Positions 1-8,151 of a DNA stretch of 64,000 bases are shown here, piece by piece. Position 1 is the first letter of the stretch. The number at the start of each line of letters is the position of its first letter. Origin of the DNA: Janthinobacterium sp. 67 (GTDB lineage Bacteria; Pseudomonadota; Gammaproteobacteria; Burkholderiales; Burkholderiaceae_D). The position numbers and the translations under genes were made by a program. Where the stretch lies: assembly GCF_002797895.1 (NCBI RefSeq), contig NZ_PGES01000002.1:124001-188000 (forward strand), read 5' to 3'. A model generated the notes under the pieces. The model was not told where the DNA came from. It did no database searches and saw nothing but the letters and a program-made list of their open reading frames with translations.

Positions 1-371
1 CCGTTGCACAGCCTGCACCTGTCCAAGATGATGCGGCCAAAGCCGGTATTACACAGGAGATCACGATAGTACTTCCTCCAGGTGCGGGCAAAGAAGTCAA
101 GATGGACATGCTCAAAGGCCAGGAAGTAAGTTATGCCTGGCAAACCGATGGCGGTGTAGTGAACCACGACACGCACGGCGAGCCGGTCAGTGGGCCAGCC
201 AATGCATTTCACAGTTATTTGAAGGAAGCGAATGTCGCTGGCAATCGCGGCCAGTTGACGGCCGAATTCGATGGCTCCCACGGCTGGTATTGGCGTAATC
301 GCGGCGAAAGCAGCATTCGCATTTCATTGACCGTCAGCGGTCAATTCAAAAATCTGAAGCAAAAATCCTGA
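1..371 (+). CDS. Exported anchor-type domain protein, 5'-truncated by the window edge
   Basis: The frame is open from base 3 to a TGA at 369-371, giving 122 residues with no start inside the window. It shares a domain with the next gene: both have W-x-TDGG-x-VNHDTHGE followed by FDG-x-HGW-x-WRNRG and end in SGQ-(F/Y)-x-(N/D)-(L/I)-KQK. I recognise this domain from proteins annotated as transmembrane anchor proteins near metal-efflux genes, but no function is established. The Ala/Pro-rich residues at the front look like a linker, so the missing part is probably a signal peptide or membrane anchor. The next gene starts 35 bases downstream in the same direction, so the two are likely co-transcribed. 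Confidence 0.7.
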   Translation, partial: VAQPAPVQDDAAKAGITQEITIVLPPGAGKEVKMDMLKGQEVSYAWQTDGGVVNHDTHGEPVSGPANAFHSYLKEANVAGNRGQLTAEFDGSHGWYWRNRGESSIRISLTVSGQFKNLKQKS

Positions 372-406
372 TTCCCACCCCGCTTGATCACTTGAAGGAA
401 ATTGTA

Positions 407-904
407 ATGAAAAAATTTATGCAAAAACTCGCTGTCGCCGCTCTGTCCCTGTCAGTACTCAGCGCCTGCCAAGGTGAGGAAAAACATGGCCATGATCATG
501 ATGCGCCAACGTCTGCAAAAACCGCAGTGGCAGCACCAACATCAATGGCGATAGCCGCGCCGAACGTCAACACAGGCATCCGTAGCGATGAAGTGAAGGT
601 GACGCTCGCTTCAAATCAGGGCACCGAAGTTAAAATGCTCATGGCCAAGGGTGCCAGGGTCGAGTACTCATGGACCACAGATGGCGGACTGGTCAATCAT
701 GATACGCATGGTGAATCGACCATCGTCGGGACAAAAGGCTCGCATCGCTACTCAAAGGGTGTGCAGGTTGGCTCCGACAAAGGTGAATTGATCGCTGCCT
801 TTGATGGAGAGCATGGCTGGTTCTGGCGAAATCGCGGCGATAAGGCCGTGACCATCACAGTCAAAGTGAGCGGTCAGTACCAAGATATCAAACAGAAGAA
901 GTAG
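407..904 (+). CDS. Lipoprotein with anchor-type domain and His-rich N-terminus
   Basis: A 165-residue protein. I place the start at ATG 407, because AAGGAA lies about seven bases upstream; a TTG at 392 is also in frame. The N-terminus is a lipoprotein signal with lipobox LSAC (Cys21), followed by HGHDHD (residues 27-32), a possible metal-binding patch. The C-terminal half repeats the domain of the preceding gene (W-T-TDGG-LVNHDTHGE, FDGEHGWFWRNRG). It is probably an outer-membrane or periplasmic lipoprotein. The His patch and the metal-resistance setting suggest a metal-related role, but this is inference. The pair looks like a tandem duplication. Confidence 0.75.
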   Translation: MKKFMQKLAVAALSLSVLSACQGEEKHGHDHDAPTSAKTAVAAPTSMAIAAPNVNTGIRSDEVKVTLASNQGTEVKMLMAKGARVEYSWTTDGGLVNHDTHGESTIVGTKGSHRYSKGVQVGSDKGELIAAFDGEHGWFWRNRGDKAVTITVKVSGQYQDIKQKK

Positions 905-931
905 TAGTATTTTCATGTTTTAGTAACCTCC

Positions 932-964
932 GTCGGTGGCGTTTCATGTAGAAGCGCCACCGAC
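932..964. terminator. Strong stem-loop after the anchor-domain pair
   Basis: The arms at 932-945 and 951-964 pair over about 14 bases with one mismatch, around a 5-base loop. It lies 28 bases past the stop codon of the lipoprotein gene, where a terminator is expected. No T-run follows on either strand, so intrinsic termination is uncertain; it could also be a 3'-end stabilising hairpin. Confidence 0.5.
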
Positions 965-1259
965 TAAGGCCATTGACTGGCACATTTTCAACTTTGTCAT
1001 TTCCCCATTGGCGGTCTCGCCGTTTTCAAAGATATGCCTGTGACTTTCCGAAATAGATGCGACGTTTTGGAAATTGCTGCGACTACCGGGGGTGAAGTAG
1101 CAAGGCCCCCCGCTCCTTGCCGAGTTAAACTAGCCGCGATGAACTTCCGCTTTCGGCCCAGGCTGTGTAAAAATGCAATTCTGTTTCCACAATGGCGGAC
1201 TCGGGCCGCCAAGCTATGTTGAGGAGGGTCTAAAACGCGTTGCACTGTGCCATATCGTT

Positions 1260-1470
1260 TTATGGGAATTCTCCTTCGAAATGCCACGACATCGCTGGAA
1301 GCGCCGCTTTTAAGCCGCGGAAATGGATAAAAGCCTCGATGGCCTTCATCATATCCGTAATGCCGAGGATAGCGATCAGCAGCTTCAGGTTATAGGCGAG
1401 GACATGAAGGCTCATCTCGGTCCTTACGCGCTCCAACCCCTTGCTCAGGAAAGGCGTCGCCCCTACCTGT
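1260..1470 (-). pseudogene. C-terminal remnant of an IS1182/IS5-like transposase
   Basis: On the minus strand the frame from about 1470 to a TAA at 1260-1262 encodes a peptide with GATPFLSKGLERV, TEMSLHVLAYNLK and a C-terminal tail ending EGEFP. The TEMSLHVLAYNLK stretch is typical of the C-terminus of IS1182-like (IS5 superfamily) transposases. About 70 residues remain, with no catalytic region, so this is a dead fragment. The left edge of the 21-bp repeat array begins where the fragment is cut off. From 965 to 1259 I see no gene. Confidence 0.55.
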
Positions 1471-1474
1471 AATA

Positions 1475-1642
1475 ACCTGCATTCGAAACGGGCCCGACCA
1501 GCATTCCAGCAGCTTCTCTGCCAGGAATAACTGCAACTGACGGTCCCCTCAAACCAGCATTAGCTGCAAATGAACCGGTATTTATCTGCGCCGACCTGCA
1601 TTCCATCGCCACGAACCAGCACTATCTGCAACTAACCAGAAT
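1475..1642. repeat. Array of about 21-bp degenerate direct repeats (array A)
   Basis: Units beginning ACC(T/A)GCATT start at 1475, 1497, 1553, 1574, 1594, 1615 and 1635. Most spacings are 20-22 bases, with one double-length gap of 56. Many units share a second half like CTGCAA-x-TGA. A shorter array with the same unit and spacing is at 2761-2824. Multiple short repeats of this period are known at the ends of IS21-family elements as transposase-binding sites, so this may be an orphaned IS end; no IS21 istA or istB is in the window. It is not CRISPR: units are degenerate and there are no spacers of separate length. Confidence 0.55.
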
Positions 1643-1756
1643 GTTCAGCACGGCCTTGGTGTAGGCCAAGATTTCGTCCAGCATGTCCAGCCAATGGGCG
1701 ATCACGCGGTTGAGCAGGTGGCCGATTGTGCTGTGCATTGCTGTTACAATCAAGGG

Positions 1757-2665
1757 ATGACTCCCCCCATCCTGGACACGCTAATCATTGGCGGCGGACC
1801 CGCTGGCCTAACAGCGGCGGTATACCTGCGCCGTTTCCGACGCGACATTGCTGTCATCGATAAAGGGCACAGCAGGCTTGACTTAATTCCGGTAACCCAT
1901 AATTTTCCTGGTTTCCCGCACGGCATACGCGGTTCGCAGTTACTGGAGAATTTGCGACGCCAGTTGGGTAATTACGGCTGCGAAGTGACTCAAGGTGAAA
2001 TTACTGGCTTGCGCCGGGAAGGCGATGTGTTTGTTGCCCACCACGATGGCGGCCAGATATATGCCCGAACTGTATTGCTGGCGACGGGCATTGCGGATGC
2101 CGGCTTGCCAATCGAGAACTGGCACGAAGCGGTCGCCAGCGGTGCGCTCAGGCTTTGTCCCGTCTGCGACGGCTTCGACGTGCTCGACAAGCGTATCGCG
2201 GTCGTGTCGTCCAACGTCAACCCGGTCGGTCATGCCCTCTTTATGCGCACGTTCAGTGCCAGCGTGACACTATTCGAACGTGATGAGGTACGGCTGAGTG
2301 CCGCTCAACGCGCCGAGCTTGATGCAGCCATGGTGACCTACGTGCTCTCGCCACTTCAAGGCATAACTATGAGTGAGAAAATGATGCCCATTCTGCACAC
2401 AGCCGATGATGATAGTCACGAGTTTGATGTGGTCTACCCAATGCTGGGGGAAGTGGCCCGCTCCGATCTTGCCCAGTCGCTGGGCGCGAAAACTGGCAAT
2501 TGCGGTGAGCTGACTGTGGATCAGCAACAGGCCACGACAGTGCCAGGCTTATACGCCGTGGGCGATGTCGTGGCTGGCCTGAACCAAATTAGCGTGGCAG
2601 CGGGTCAGGCCGCCGTGGCGGCAACCCATATCCATAACGAGCTGCCGCGCCTATTTCGCGGCTAG
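1757..2665 (+). CDS. Thioredoxin-reductase-like FAD/NAD(P) oxidoreductase
   Basis: A 302-residue cytoplasmic flavoprotein of the class II pyridine nucleotide-disulfide oxidoreductase type. The FAD-binding GGGPAG is at residues 12-17. The redox-active site is CPVCDG (Cys134 and Cys137), matching the position of the CATC motif of bacterial TrxB (321 residues). The C-terminal FAD motif is PGLYAVGDVV. Such proteins reduce thioredoxin or a related dithiol with NADPH; here the partner is unknown and no thioredoxin gene is adjacent. The second nucleotide-binding motif is atypical (VSSNVNPVGHA rather than GxGxxA), so NADPH binding may differ. I chose ATG 1757; an in-frame start at 1694 gives a longer N-terminus that does not match the family. 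Confidence 0.75.
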   Translation: MTPPILDTLIIGGGPAGLTAAVYLRRFRRDIAVIDKGHSRLDLIPVTHNFPGFPHGIRGSQLLENLRRQLGNYGCEVTQGEITGLRREGDVFVAHHDGGQIYARTVLLATGIADAGLPIENWHEAVASGALRLCPVCDGFDVLDKRIAVVSSNVNPVGHALFMRTFSASVTLFERDEVRLSAAQRAELDAAMVTYVLSPLQGITMSEKMMPILHTADDDSHEFDVVYPMLGEVARSDLAQSLGAKTGNCGELTVDQQQATTVPGLYAVGDVVAGLNQISVAAGQAAVAATHIHNELPRLFRG

Positions 2666-2760
2666 CAGTGGCGCCGTCAATGGATAAGCTTTACATGATC
2701 GGTTGGTATACTCGAACTGAAGTGCTATCGCTTGCCGGTGTAGTCGCATTCACTGTAGCG

Positions 2761-2824
2761 AGCTGCATTTGAAACGGATTCAACCTGCATTCCATCTCCC
2801 CAAACCGAAATTCTCTGCTACCGA
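2761..2824. repeat. Array of about 21-bp degenerate direct repeats (array B)
   Basis: Units start at 2761, 2783 and 2804 (spacings 22 and 21). The first 34 bases match array A unit 1475 closely: CTGCATT-x-GAAACGG, a 5-base variable stretch, then ACC-x-GCATTCC. The orientation is the same as in array A, so the oxidoreductase gene lies between two directly repeated arrays. The rest of 2666-3065 holds no gene that I can support. Confidence 0.5.
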
Positions 2825-3065
2825 AGGCGAGCGCATGAGAATTAGCTGTAACAAGGTGCTGCGATATCCAGTCGCCGGCCGAGGTCCGTCATGTACGGCG
2901 ACGATGGCCAGTATGGAGTTAATGGCATTAACTCGTTGAACGCTAGCGTCTCGACCCGAAACCTTCGCCGATTGCATCAAAGCGGAAAAGGTATAATCAA
3001 GTTCGATTTCGCCAAGCCAAGTATGAGACATTGGGAGTTGAAAGCATAGATAGAGCACCACCCCG

Positions 3066-4715
3066 ATGAAATTCGTTGACATTCGACGCAAGGCCTTTGC
3101 GCGCTTAACGGCAGGCGATACGGGAATCCCTTTGGTTACCTACGGCACTGAGACAAACGCCCTTCCAGCGGTAATACCCCAACCTGGAACATGGCAGCAG
3201 TTGGATGTGAGGGCCAGGGCGGCGCACCCCACCGCGGACCGCCTCTGCGGGCATCCGGAAATGACCAGGCAGCTAGAAACCATTGGCCCTGTACTGTTGG
3301 TGCGCGGCGCCAACGAGCGTCAGTGTCGACTTTCCGCCATCGTTATCACCTTAGACCACCTCAGCCCACCAGTCCTGGTCCCGGAGGAGGGGCAAATCAT
3401 CACGCCGGTGCAGCTACATTCGCAATTTGGCCGGACGGTATGGCGATATGACTTCGATCTGCCGGCGCGCGAGAACGCTACCTACCGTTTGGGCGATGCC
3501 GTCTTTCCCGTGCATGCAGATTTTTCAGGCGATGTGCGGATCGCCTATGTGTCTTGCAACGGGCAGGAGCACGCCGACACGGATCGGCCAGCAGTAGAGC
3601 GCAACGCGATGTGGCGCCGCTTGGCAGAAGAGCACGCGCGTACGCCGTTTGGCCTTCTATTGCAGGGCGGCGATCAACTTTATGCCGACGAAGTCTTTCA
3701 GTCTCATCCGGCCCTCGCAAGGTGGGCAGCGAAGGCGAGGGTGGAGATGACAGAGCAGTCGTTCAGCGCCGACATGAGCACGGCGGCGGAAAGTCACTAT
3801 TTCAACCGATACCTTACGCTTCTGGCTCAGCCGGATATCGCCCATCTGAATGCCCGCGTACCTTCGCTCATGATGTGGGATGACCATGATATTTTTGATG
3901 GCTGGGGTAGCATTCCGGAGAAGCTTCTCGATGACCAAGTCGGTCGCGGCCTCTTTAATGTGGCGCGGCGCATGTTCATGCTGTTCCAAGTCGGCGCTAC
4001 CCTCGAAAAGCCCGCAATCAGCGAGGAGACGAGCGAACTCCGAAGTCTTACCCAGGTCGTCCGTTTCCCTCGGTTCTCAGTGGTTGCGCCTGACCTTCGC
4101 TCGGAGCGCCGGCCGACTCAGGTGATGGGGCCATTCGGCTGGGCCGCATTTGAGCGGGCACTCTTAGCGACCAACCGGGACGACCGGATTCTGCTCATGT
4201 CCAGCGTGCCGCTCCTGGGCCCGCGGTTAAGCTGGATTGAGAAATTTCTGCACGTGCTCCCTGGCGTCCAAAAATATGAGGATGACATGCTGGATCAATG
4301 GCAGAGCCGATCGCACCGTGCCGAGTGGCGGCGCATGCTGGAGGCTCTGCAACTACGTGCGATCGAAGGCCGCATCGCCGTCACGGTGCTCTCGGGCGAG
4401 ATACATCTGGCCACGCGCGGCGAAATGGCGTTTACGGACGGAACGATAATGCATCAGCTTGTCGCGTCTGGAATCGCGCATCCGCCGCCGCCGAGGTTGT
4501 ACGCCCGCGCGCTCGGATATCTTGCGATGATGGGTGAAAGCGTCTTACCGGGCCAGCCGGTCCGCCTGAAGCCCTTGCCTGGCCACAAGCACATCTACAC
4601 AGCCGAGCGTAACTACGTGGTCTTGATGCGGCGTAGCGAAAAGTGGTCTGCCGAGTGGGATCTAGAAGTTTGCGGCCGTACACCTGCGATGCTTCTGGAG
4701 GGGCGCCATGACTGA
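3066..4715 (+). CDS. PhoD-like phosphatase / metallophosphoesterase
   Basis: A 549-residue protein with the binuclear metal-site motifs of the PhoD-like alkaline phosphatase D family: AYVSCNGQE near residue 162, LQGGDQLYADE near 201, WDDHDIFDGWG near 270 and LSGEIHLATRG near 443. No signal peptide is visible, unlike secreted PhoD, so a cytoplasmic phosphodiesterase or phosphatase is more likely. The N-terminal 150 residues probably form a beta-rich lead domain. The upstream Shine-Dalgarno is weak. It stands alone; nothing nearby is an obvious phosphate-uptake gene, so the substrate cannot be inferred. Confidence 0.75.
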   Translation: MKFVDIRRKAFARLTAGDTGIPLVTYGTETNALPAVIPQPGTWQQLDVRARAAHPTADRLCGHPEMTRQLETIGPVLLVRGANERQCRLSAIVITLDHLSPPVLVPEEGQIITPVQLHSQFGRTVWRYDFDLPARENATYRLGDAVFPVHADFSGDVRIAYVSCNGQEHADTDRPAVERNAMWRRLAEEHARTPFGLLLQGGDQLYADEVFQSHPALARWAAKARVEMTEQSFSADMSTAAESHYFNRYLTLLAQPDIAHLNARVPSLMMWDDHDIFDGWGSIPEKLLDDQVGRGLFNVARRMFMLFQVGATLEKPAISEETSELRSLTQVVRFPRFSVVAPDLRSERRPTQVMGPFGWAAFERALLATNRDDRILLMSSVPLLGPRLSWIEKFLHVLPGVQKYEDDMLDQWQSRSHRAEWRRMLEALQLRAIEGRIAVTVLSGEIHLATRGEMAFTDGTIMHQLVASGIAHPPPPRLYARALGYLAMMGESVLPGQPVRLKPLPGHKHIYTAERNYVVLMRRSEKWSAEWDLEVCGRTPAMLLEGRHD

Positions 4716-5001
4716 GCGAGTCATCGGTTGCGCCACGTGCAATCATCAGAAAGGCAACCAACTCGCCGCATGCATCGCAACGTACGTCCTGACCCAAAAC
4801 CTGTTCTGGTGAGTGAGGTTGCCGAACTTGGAGCAGCGCAGGGCTTCCCCCGCCCGCCCCCTGATTCAAAGTTAAGCATGGTTACGCATCAATTCCTTGC
4901 ATGCGAGAAACAACCAATGCTGCGCGCAATTTGGGCCATACGGACTATTATCAATGCTGCCATATCAACTTGGCTTAACAGAAACTCTATGGGAGACCTC
5001 T

Positions 5002-5361
5002 ATGCAAAGTCAAAGTACGAGCACGCACGACAAAAATCTTCAAGCCTGCATTGAAGCCTGCGAAGAAGCAATCCATGCATCCCAAGCTTGCGCGGCTGCG
5101 GATATCCGGGAAGGTGGTGGTGCGAATTGTGCACTGATCAATCTCGATTGCGCGGATATTTGCACTGCTACCATGAATGCGTTGGCAAGAGGATCAGAGC
5201 ATCATGGCGATTTTTGCGCGCTCTGCGCCCACATTTGCACGATGTGTGCACAGGCATGCGCCGCTCACGCAGACAAACATGCGCACTGTGCGGCGTGTAA
5301 GACGGCGTGCGAGAACTGCGCTGCAGCCTGCGCAAAACATGCGCGCGAGCGGCACGTCTAA
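5002..5361 (+). CDS. Four-helix-bundle Cys-rich copper-storage protein (Csp/DUF326-like)
   Basis: A 119-residue protein with 16 cysteines, mostly spaced C-x2-C and C-x3-C (for example ACIEAC, CALCAHICTMCAQAC, CAACKTACENCAAAC). This is the pattern of the Csp/DUF326 family, whose helices line a bundle core with thiolates that hold many Cu(I) ions. There is no signal peptide, so it resembles cytosolic Csp3 rather than exported Csp1. ATG 5002 is chosen because GGGAGACC precedes it by a few bases; the frame runs open to 4897 without a better start. A copper-storing role fits the Cus operon about 9 kb downstream, although the two are not adjacent. Confidence 0.8.
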   Translation: MQSQSTSTHDKNLQACIEACEEAIHASQACAAADIREGGGANCALINLDCADICTATMNALARGSEHHGDFCALCAHICTMCAQACAAHADKHAHCAACKTACENCAAACAKHARERHV

Positions 5362-5503
5362 TTTTTTGAGTACTCTGCAGGGGCGGTATCTGATACCGAA
5401 TTGCTTTGAAATGAAAAAGTGAAAGGTAAACGCCCCTCTTTTCTTTCCTCTATGACAGTTGATATTACCGTAGCATTGGATCCTGGTAAATTGCGGATAC
5501 ACC

Positions 5504-5908
5504 ATGGAAATCGTCAGGGCAAAAGAAGCGGACAGCGACGTGTTCTGGGAGAAGTCCCTGAGCATTTACGCGAAAAAGCTCGAGCTGATTGCGTCGAACA
5601 TCGCCAATGCGGACACGCCACATTACAAGGCGCGTGATGTTGATTTCAAGGCTGCGTTGAGCCAAGCGATGAGACAACCGGAAGCTCAGTCAAAAGGGGA
5701 TCAAAATTTTCGGTCAGTCCTTCCAAATGACCCTTTTCCCATCCTGTACCGCGTGCCATCTCAAGCGAGCGCAGACAATAACACCGTTGACATGGACGTG
5801 GAACGCGCCGCATTCGCAGAAACCGCCATTCGTTACGAGCTTGCAGTCCAAAAAGTTGCACACGAATACAAAGAGATGAGTGAACTTTTCAAGTCGCTAC
5901 CATATTAA
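5504..5908 (+). CDS. flgB: Flagellar basal-body proximal rod protein FlgB (orphan)
   Basis: A 134-residue protein matching FlgB in length (about 138 in enterics) and layout. It has the N-terminal rod signature (KKLELIASNIANADTPHYKARDVDF), a variable middle, and a C-terminal helix with NTVDMDVERAAFAETAIRYE and a terminal SLPY. FlgB normally forms the rod next to the export gate and is encoded first in flgBCDEFG. Here no other flagellar gene is nearby, the neighbours are metal proteins, and no clear ribosome-binding site precedes the ATG. It may be a captured copy or serve another purpose. Confidence 0.85.
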   Translation: MEIVRAKEADSDVFWEKSLSIYAKKLELIASNIANADTPHYKARDVDFKAALSQAMRQPEAQSKGDQNFRSVLPNDPFPILYRVPSQASADNNTVDMDVERAAFAETAIRYELAVQKVAHEYKEMSELFKSLPY

Positions 5909-6104
5909 ATTAATTTCATTGCCCGTCGATTCCTGCCTGCCATCCTTGCCGCATCAAATCGCGGGTGGCAATAGGTTTTCTTGGAGCATGTGGACCGCAA
6001 GATGACCGCCGGCGCTTAATTTCGATGACGATAAGCGAGGATTCATGGAGCAGGTTCAATCGCTACAAAGTAGAGTTGTTCAACGATTGTTAAGGAGTCA
6101 TGAA

Positions 6105-6419
6105 ATGGGCATTTTGGATCGAATATTGGGAGGGCATGGCGGTGGTCATGGTGGTGGGCATAGGGATAGCGGACATCATGGAGGTGGCCATCACGGTGGT
6201 GGTGGTCACGGCGTTCCGCCCGGTGGAGGTTATAGCAATACCCCTCCTCCGGTTAGCAATGGAGTTTCGTGCGCCACATGTCGGGCTATTAATGCACCAG
6301 GAGCGAAATTTTGTCACCAATGCGGCACCTCACTGACTCCTGTAGCATGCCTCCAGTGCGGCACTAGTTTGCAAGTAGGCACAAAATTCTGCGGTCAATG
6401 CGGTAAAGCTGTCGCATAG
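6105..6419 (+). CDS. His/Gly-rich double zinc-ribbon protein
   Basis: A 104-residue protein with two parts. Residues 10-42 are almost only Gly and His (GGHGGGHGGGHRD and similar), a metal-chelating tract. Residues 56-99 hold two zinc ribbons: Cys56/59 with Cys70/73, and Cys82/85 with Cys96/99, each closing as CxxCG. AGGAG lies seven bases upstream of ATG 6105, so the longer frame from 6045 is not needed. No signal peptide or membrane segment is present. The fold is a double zinc ribbon; the His tract suggests a metal-buffering role, which is inference. It stands alone. Confidence 0.7.
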   Translation: MGILDRILGGHGGGHGGGHRDSGHHGGGHHGGGGHGVPPGGGYSNTPPPVSNGVSCATCRAINAPGAKFCHQCGTSLTPVACLQCGTSLQVGTKFCGQCGKAVA

Positions 6420-6527
6420 TTGCGGCGATGTCCATGTCATCCTTATGAACTGAACTACCTGTTCTCGGCTCCGCGGACCAAAATTTGTTGTTAGTGCAAA
6501 CATAGTAACGTCGGCCAGTTTCCTGGC

Positions 6528-6725
6528 CGCCTTGAGCGCTCACACGGCTGGGTTTTCAAACAGGGGCTTAGCGCATGGGTCGGACAGGAGGGGGAGCGCA
6601 GCTGTCTGGCCCGCGAGGCGATGGCCGACGTCGATGCCCGCCGCGCCATCGATCACCAGGCGGTGCAGGCTTTGGCCGATAGCCTCGGTACGGACGACCC
6701 GCTGCCCGCGCCGGTGGTGCGCTGA
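6528..6725 (+). pseudogene. ParD/CopG-type antitoxin, N-terminally truncated
   Basis: The frame ending at TGA 6723-6725 reads RLERSHGWVFKQGLSAWV and, further on, REAMADVDARRAIDHQAVQALADSL. This matches the C-terminal two-thirds of CopG-type (ribbon-helix-helix) antitoxins that partner ParE toxins. No start codon or DNA-binding strand is present in frame upstream. The stop codon overlaps the ATG of the toxin remnant by one base (TGATG), the usual coupling in such modules. Confidence 0.55.
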
Positions 6726-6945
6726 TGCGGTCGCAGTGGACCAGCAAGGTATTGTCCAACGTGGTGCGCCTGCATGAATTCAATGCCAGCGCAAACGGAC
6801 CCGCTGCGGCGCGCCTTAAAGTCCTCGGCCAGCGGCTGGAGAAATTCGACCCGCGCGAGGTCGCATGCTACTTGTCGGCCGTTATGAGATCGCCGATTCC
6901 GTGGTTTATGTCATGCGGACTTGGCACATACGTGAGGACCAGTTA
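6725..6945 (+). pseudogene. RelE/ParE-type toxin, frameshifted remnant
   Basis: The first frame starts at ATG 6725 and reads QWTSKVLSNVVRLHEF and KFDPREV, as in ParE toxins. From 6865 the match continues in a different frame as LLVGRYEIADSVVYV and MRTWHIRED, the usual ParE C-terminus. A frameshift therefore lies near 6860-6867, and a stretch in the middle is shorter than normal. An uninterrupted 159-codon frame exists to 7204, but its second half has no ParE features. Both genes of the module are broken, so it should be inactive. Confidence 0.55.
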
Positions 6946-7425
6946 TATGAGTTTTTCGTTACCTGCCGACGTCGTCGTGCAGCGAAAGCCGCTGTCCGCA
7001 ACCTCGTTCGAATATATTTTCAGGCACCATAATCTCGGCGAATTGGGCCGGCTGATCTTGGTTTCTGCGCCTTGCGGCCTAGTCGTAACGCCGGTAATGT
7101 TCGCGCCCATAGGCGATGTAAGGAATGCGCAGCGCAAGTTGGTTTTCGAGCCACTGGCGCAGACTTTAACGGATGATTTGAAAAAAAGACGTCGCAAGGG
7201 GTAGCGCACCATGAAGGTTCGTTGGAGGGCAGTGCGACTCGGTGCGTCCCCGAAGTTTGATACCAAATTGGATATAAGCACCGTAGCCCTCGATTGGAGC
7301 GCCTTGAACCTGTAGTTTATATAATCTCATGGCATACTGATCGGGAGCGCTTAAGTGAATGTGCTCCAAATCAATGGATGCAAAAGGACATTTTCTTAGG
7401 AATTTATATCTGAGTGGAAATATTA
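6946..7425. other. Stretch without a supported gene
   Basis: Frames are open on both strands here, for instance on the minus strand from 7281 to 6943, but none resembles a family I know and none has a convincing ribosome-binding site. A TATAAT at about 7320 precedes the ZIP gene at 7426 and could be part of its promoter, though no well-spaced -35 box is seen. Confidence 0.3.
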
Positions 7426-8151
7426 ATGACATCCTCCGTGGGCGGCATACTCAATTACGCACTTTATCCCGTACTCGCCCTTGCCGCTGGTGGGGGCGCG
7501 GCGCTTCTCCGCCCTCCCGGCGCGCCGCTTCGTAGTGCTATCCAGCACTTTACGGCCGGGGTAGTGTTTGCTGCACTTGCCACTGAGTTACTACCTGACT
7601 TAATGCATCGGCGTTTGCCTTGGGCAACACTAACGGGTTTCGCCCTCGGTGTTTTGGTTATGCTCGCGATAAAACATTTTACTGAGAAGGCCGGGCAAGA
7701 TGCAGCTCCGAAGGGAAAAAATGTCGACAGCCTGTTATGGATCCTTGGCGTCGATTTCGTGCTCGACGGTGTGCTGATCGGGCTTGGTTTCGCAGCGGGT
7801 AAAAAACAAGGATTGATACTTACCGTAGCGCTCTCGCTCGAAGTACTTTTTCTCGGACTGTCCTCCGTTACTGCACTGGTTAGCGTCGGCGCCACACGTA
7901 CTCGAATTGCTAGCTTTATCGGCTTTTATATGGCATGCCTACTTTTTGGCGCATTGGGCGGTGCGCTTGTGCTTGCCAACGCGTCAGCGATCGTGCTCGA
8001 CGCAACTTTGGCATTCGGGGTCGCAGCGCTGCTATATCTTGTGACCGAAGAGTTGTTGGTCGAGGCGCACGAAGTAGCCGAAACGCCCTTGCAGACGGCT
8101 ACATTTTTTATAGGTTTCATTGCGCTGCTGGTTGTCGAGATGATCATCTAA
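7426..8151 (+). CDS. ZIP-family metal transporter
   Basis: A 241-residue polytopic inner-membrane protein of the ZIP (ZupT/GufA) type, normally an importer of Zn(II) or other divalent metals. It has about eight hydrophobic segments. Recognisable motifs are QHFTAGVVFAALATELLPD, DGVLIGLGFAAG and EELLVEAHE, containing the His/Glu/Asp ligands of the family. ATG 7426 is preferred over GTG 7414 because GAGTGG sits about eight bases upstream. A close paralogue is at 28600-29346, where the phrases HFxAGVxFxxLATELLPD and LVTEELLVEAHEVxETP recur. The polarity of transport cannot be read from sequence. Confidence 0.8.
   Translation: MTSSVGGILNYALYPVLALAAGGGAALLRPPGAPLRSAIQHFTAGVVFAALATELLPDLMHRRLPWATLTGFALGVLVMLAIKHFTEKAGQDAAPKGKNVDSLLWILGVDFVLDGVLIGLGFAAGKKQGLILTVALSLEVLFLGLSSVTALVSVGATRTRIASFIGFYMACLLFGALGGALVLANASAIVLDATLAFGVAALLYLVTEELLVEAHEVAETPLQTATFFIGFIALLVVEMII

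Noticed and set aside
1475..1642. The repeat array as CRISPR.
   Set aside because: Units are about 21 bp, degenerate and head-to-tail, without unique spacers, and no cas genes are present.
4708..4812. A 34-codon frame overlapping the PhoD-like stop, with a CATC motif.
   Set aside because: No ribosome-binding site and no other support; overlapping short frames are common.
6725..7204. A single 159-codon protein.
   Set aside because: The first part matches ParE, but the ParE match continues in another frame, so the longer frame is a by-product of a frameshift.
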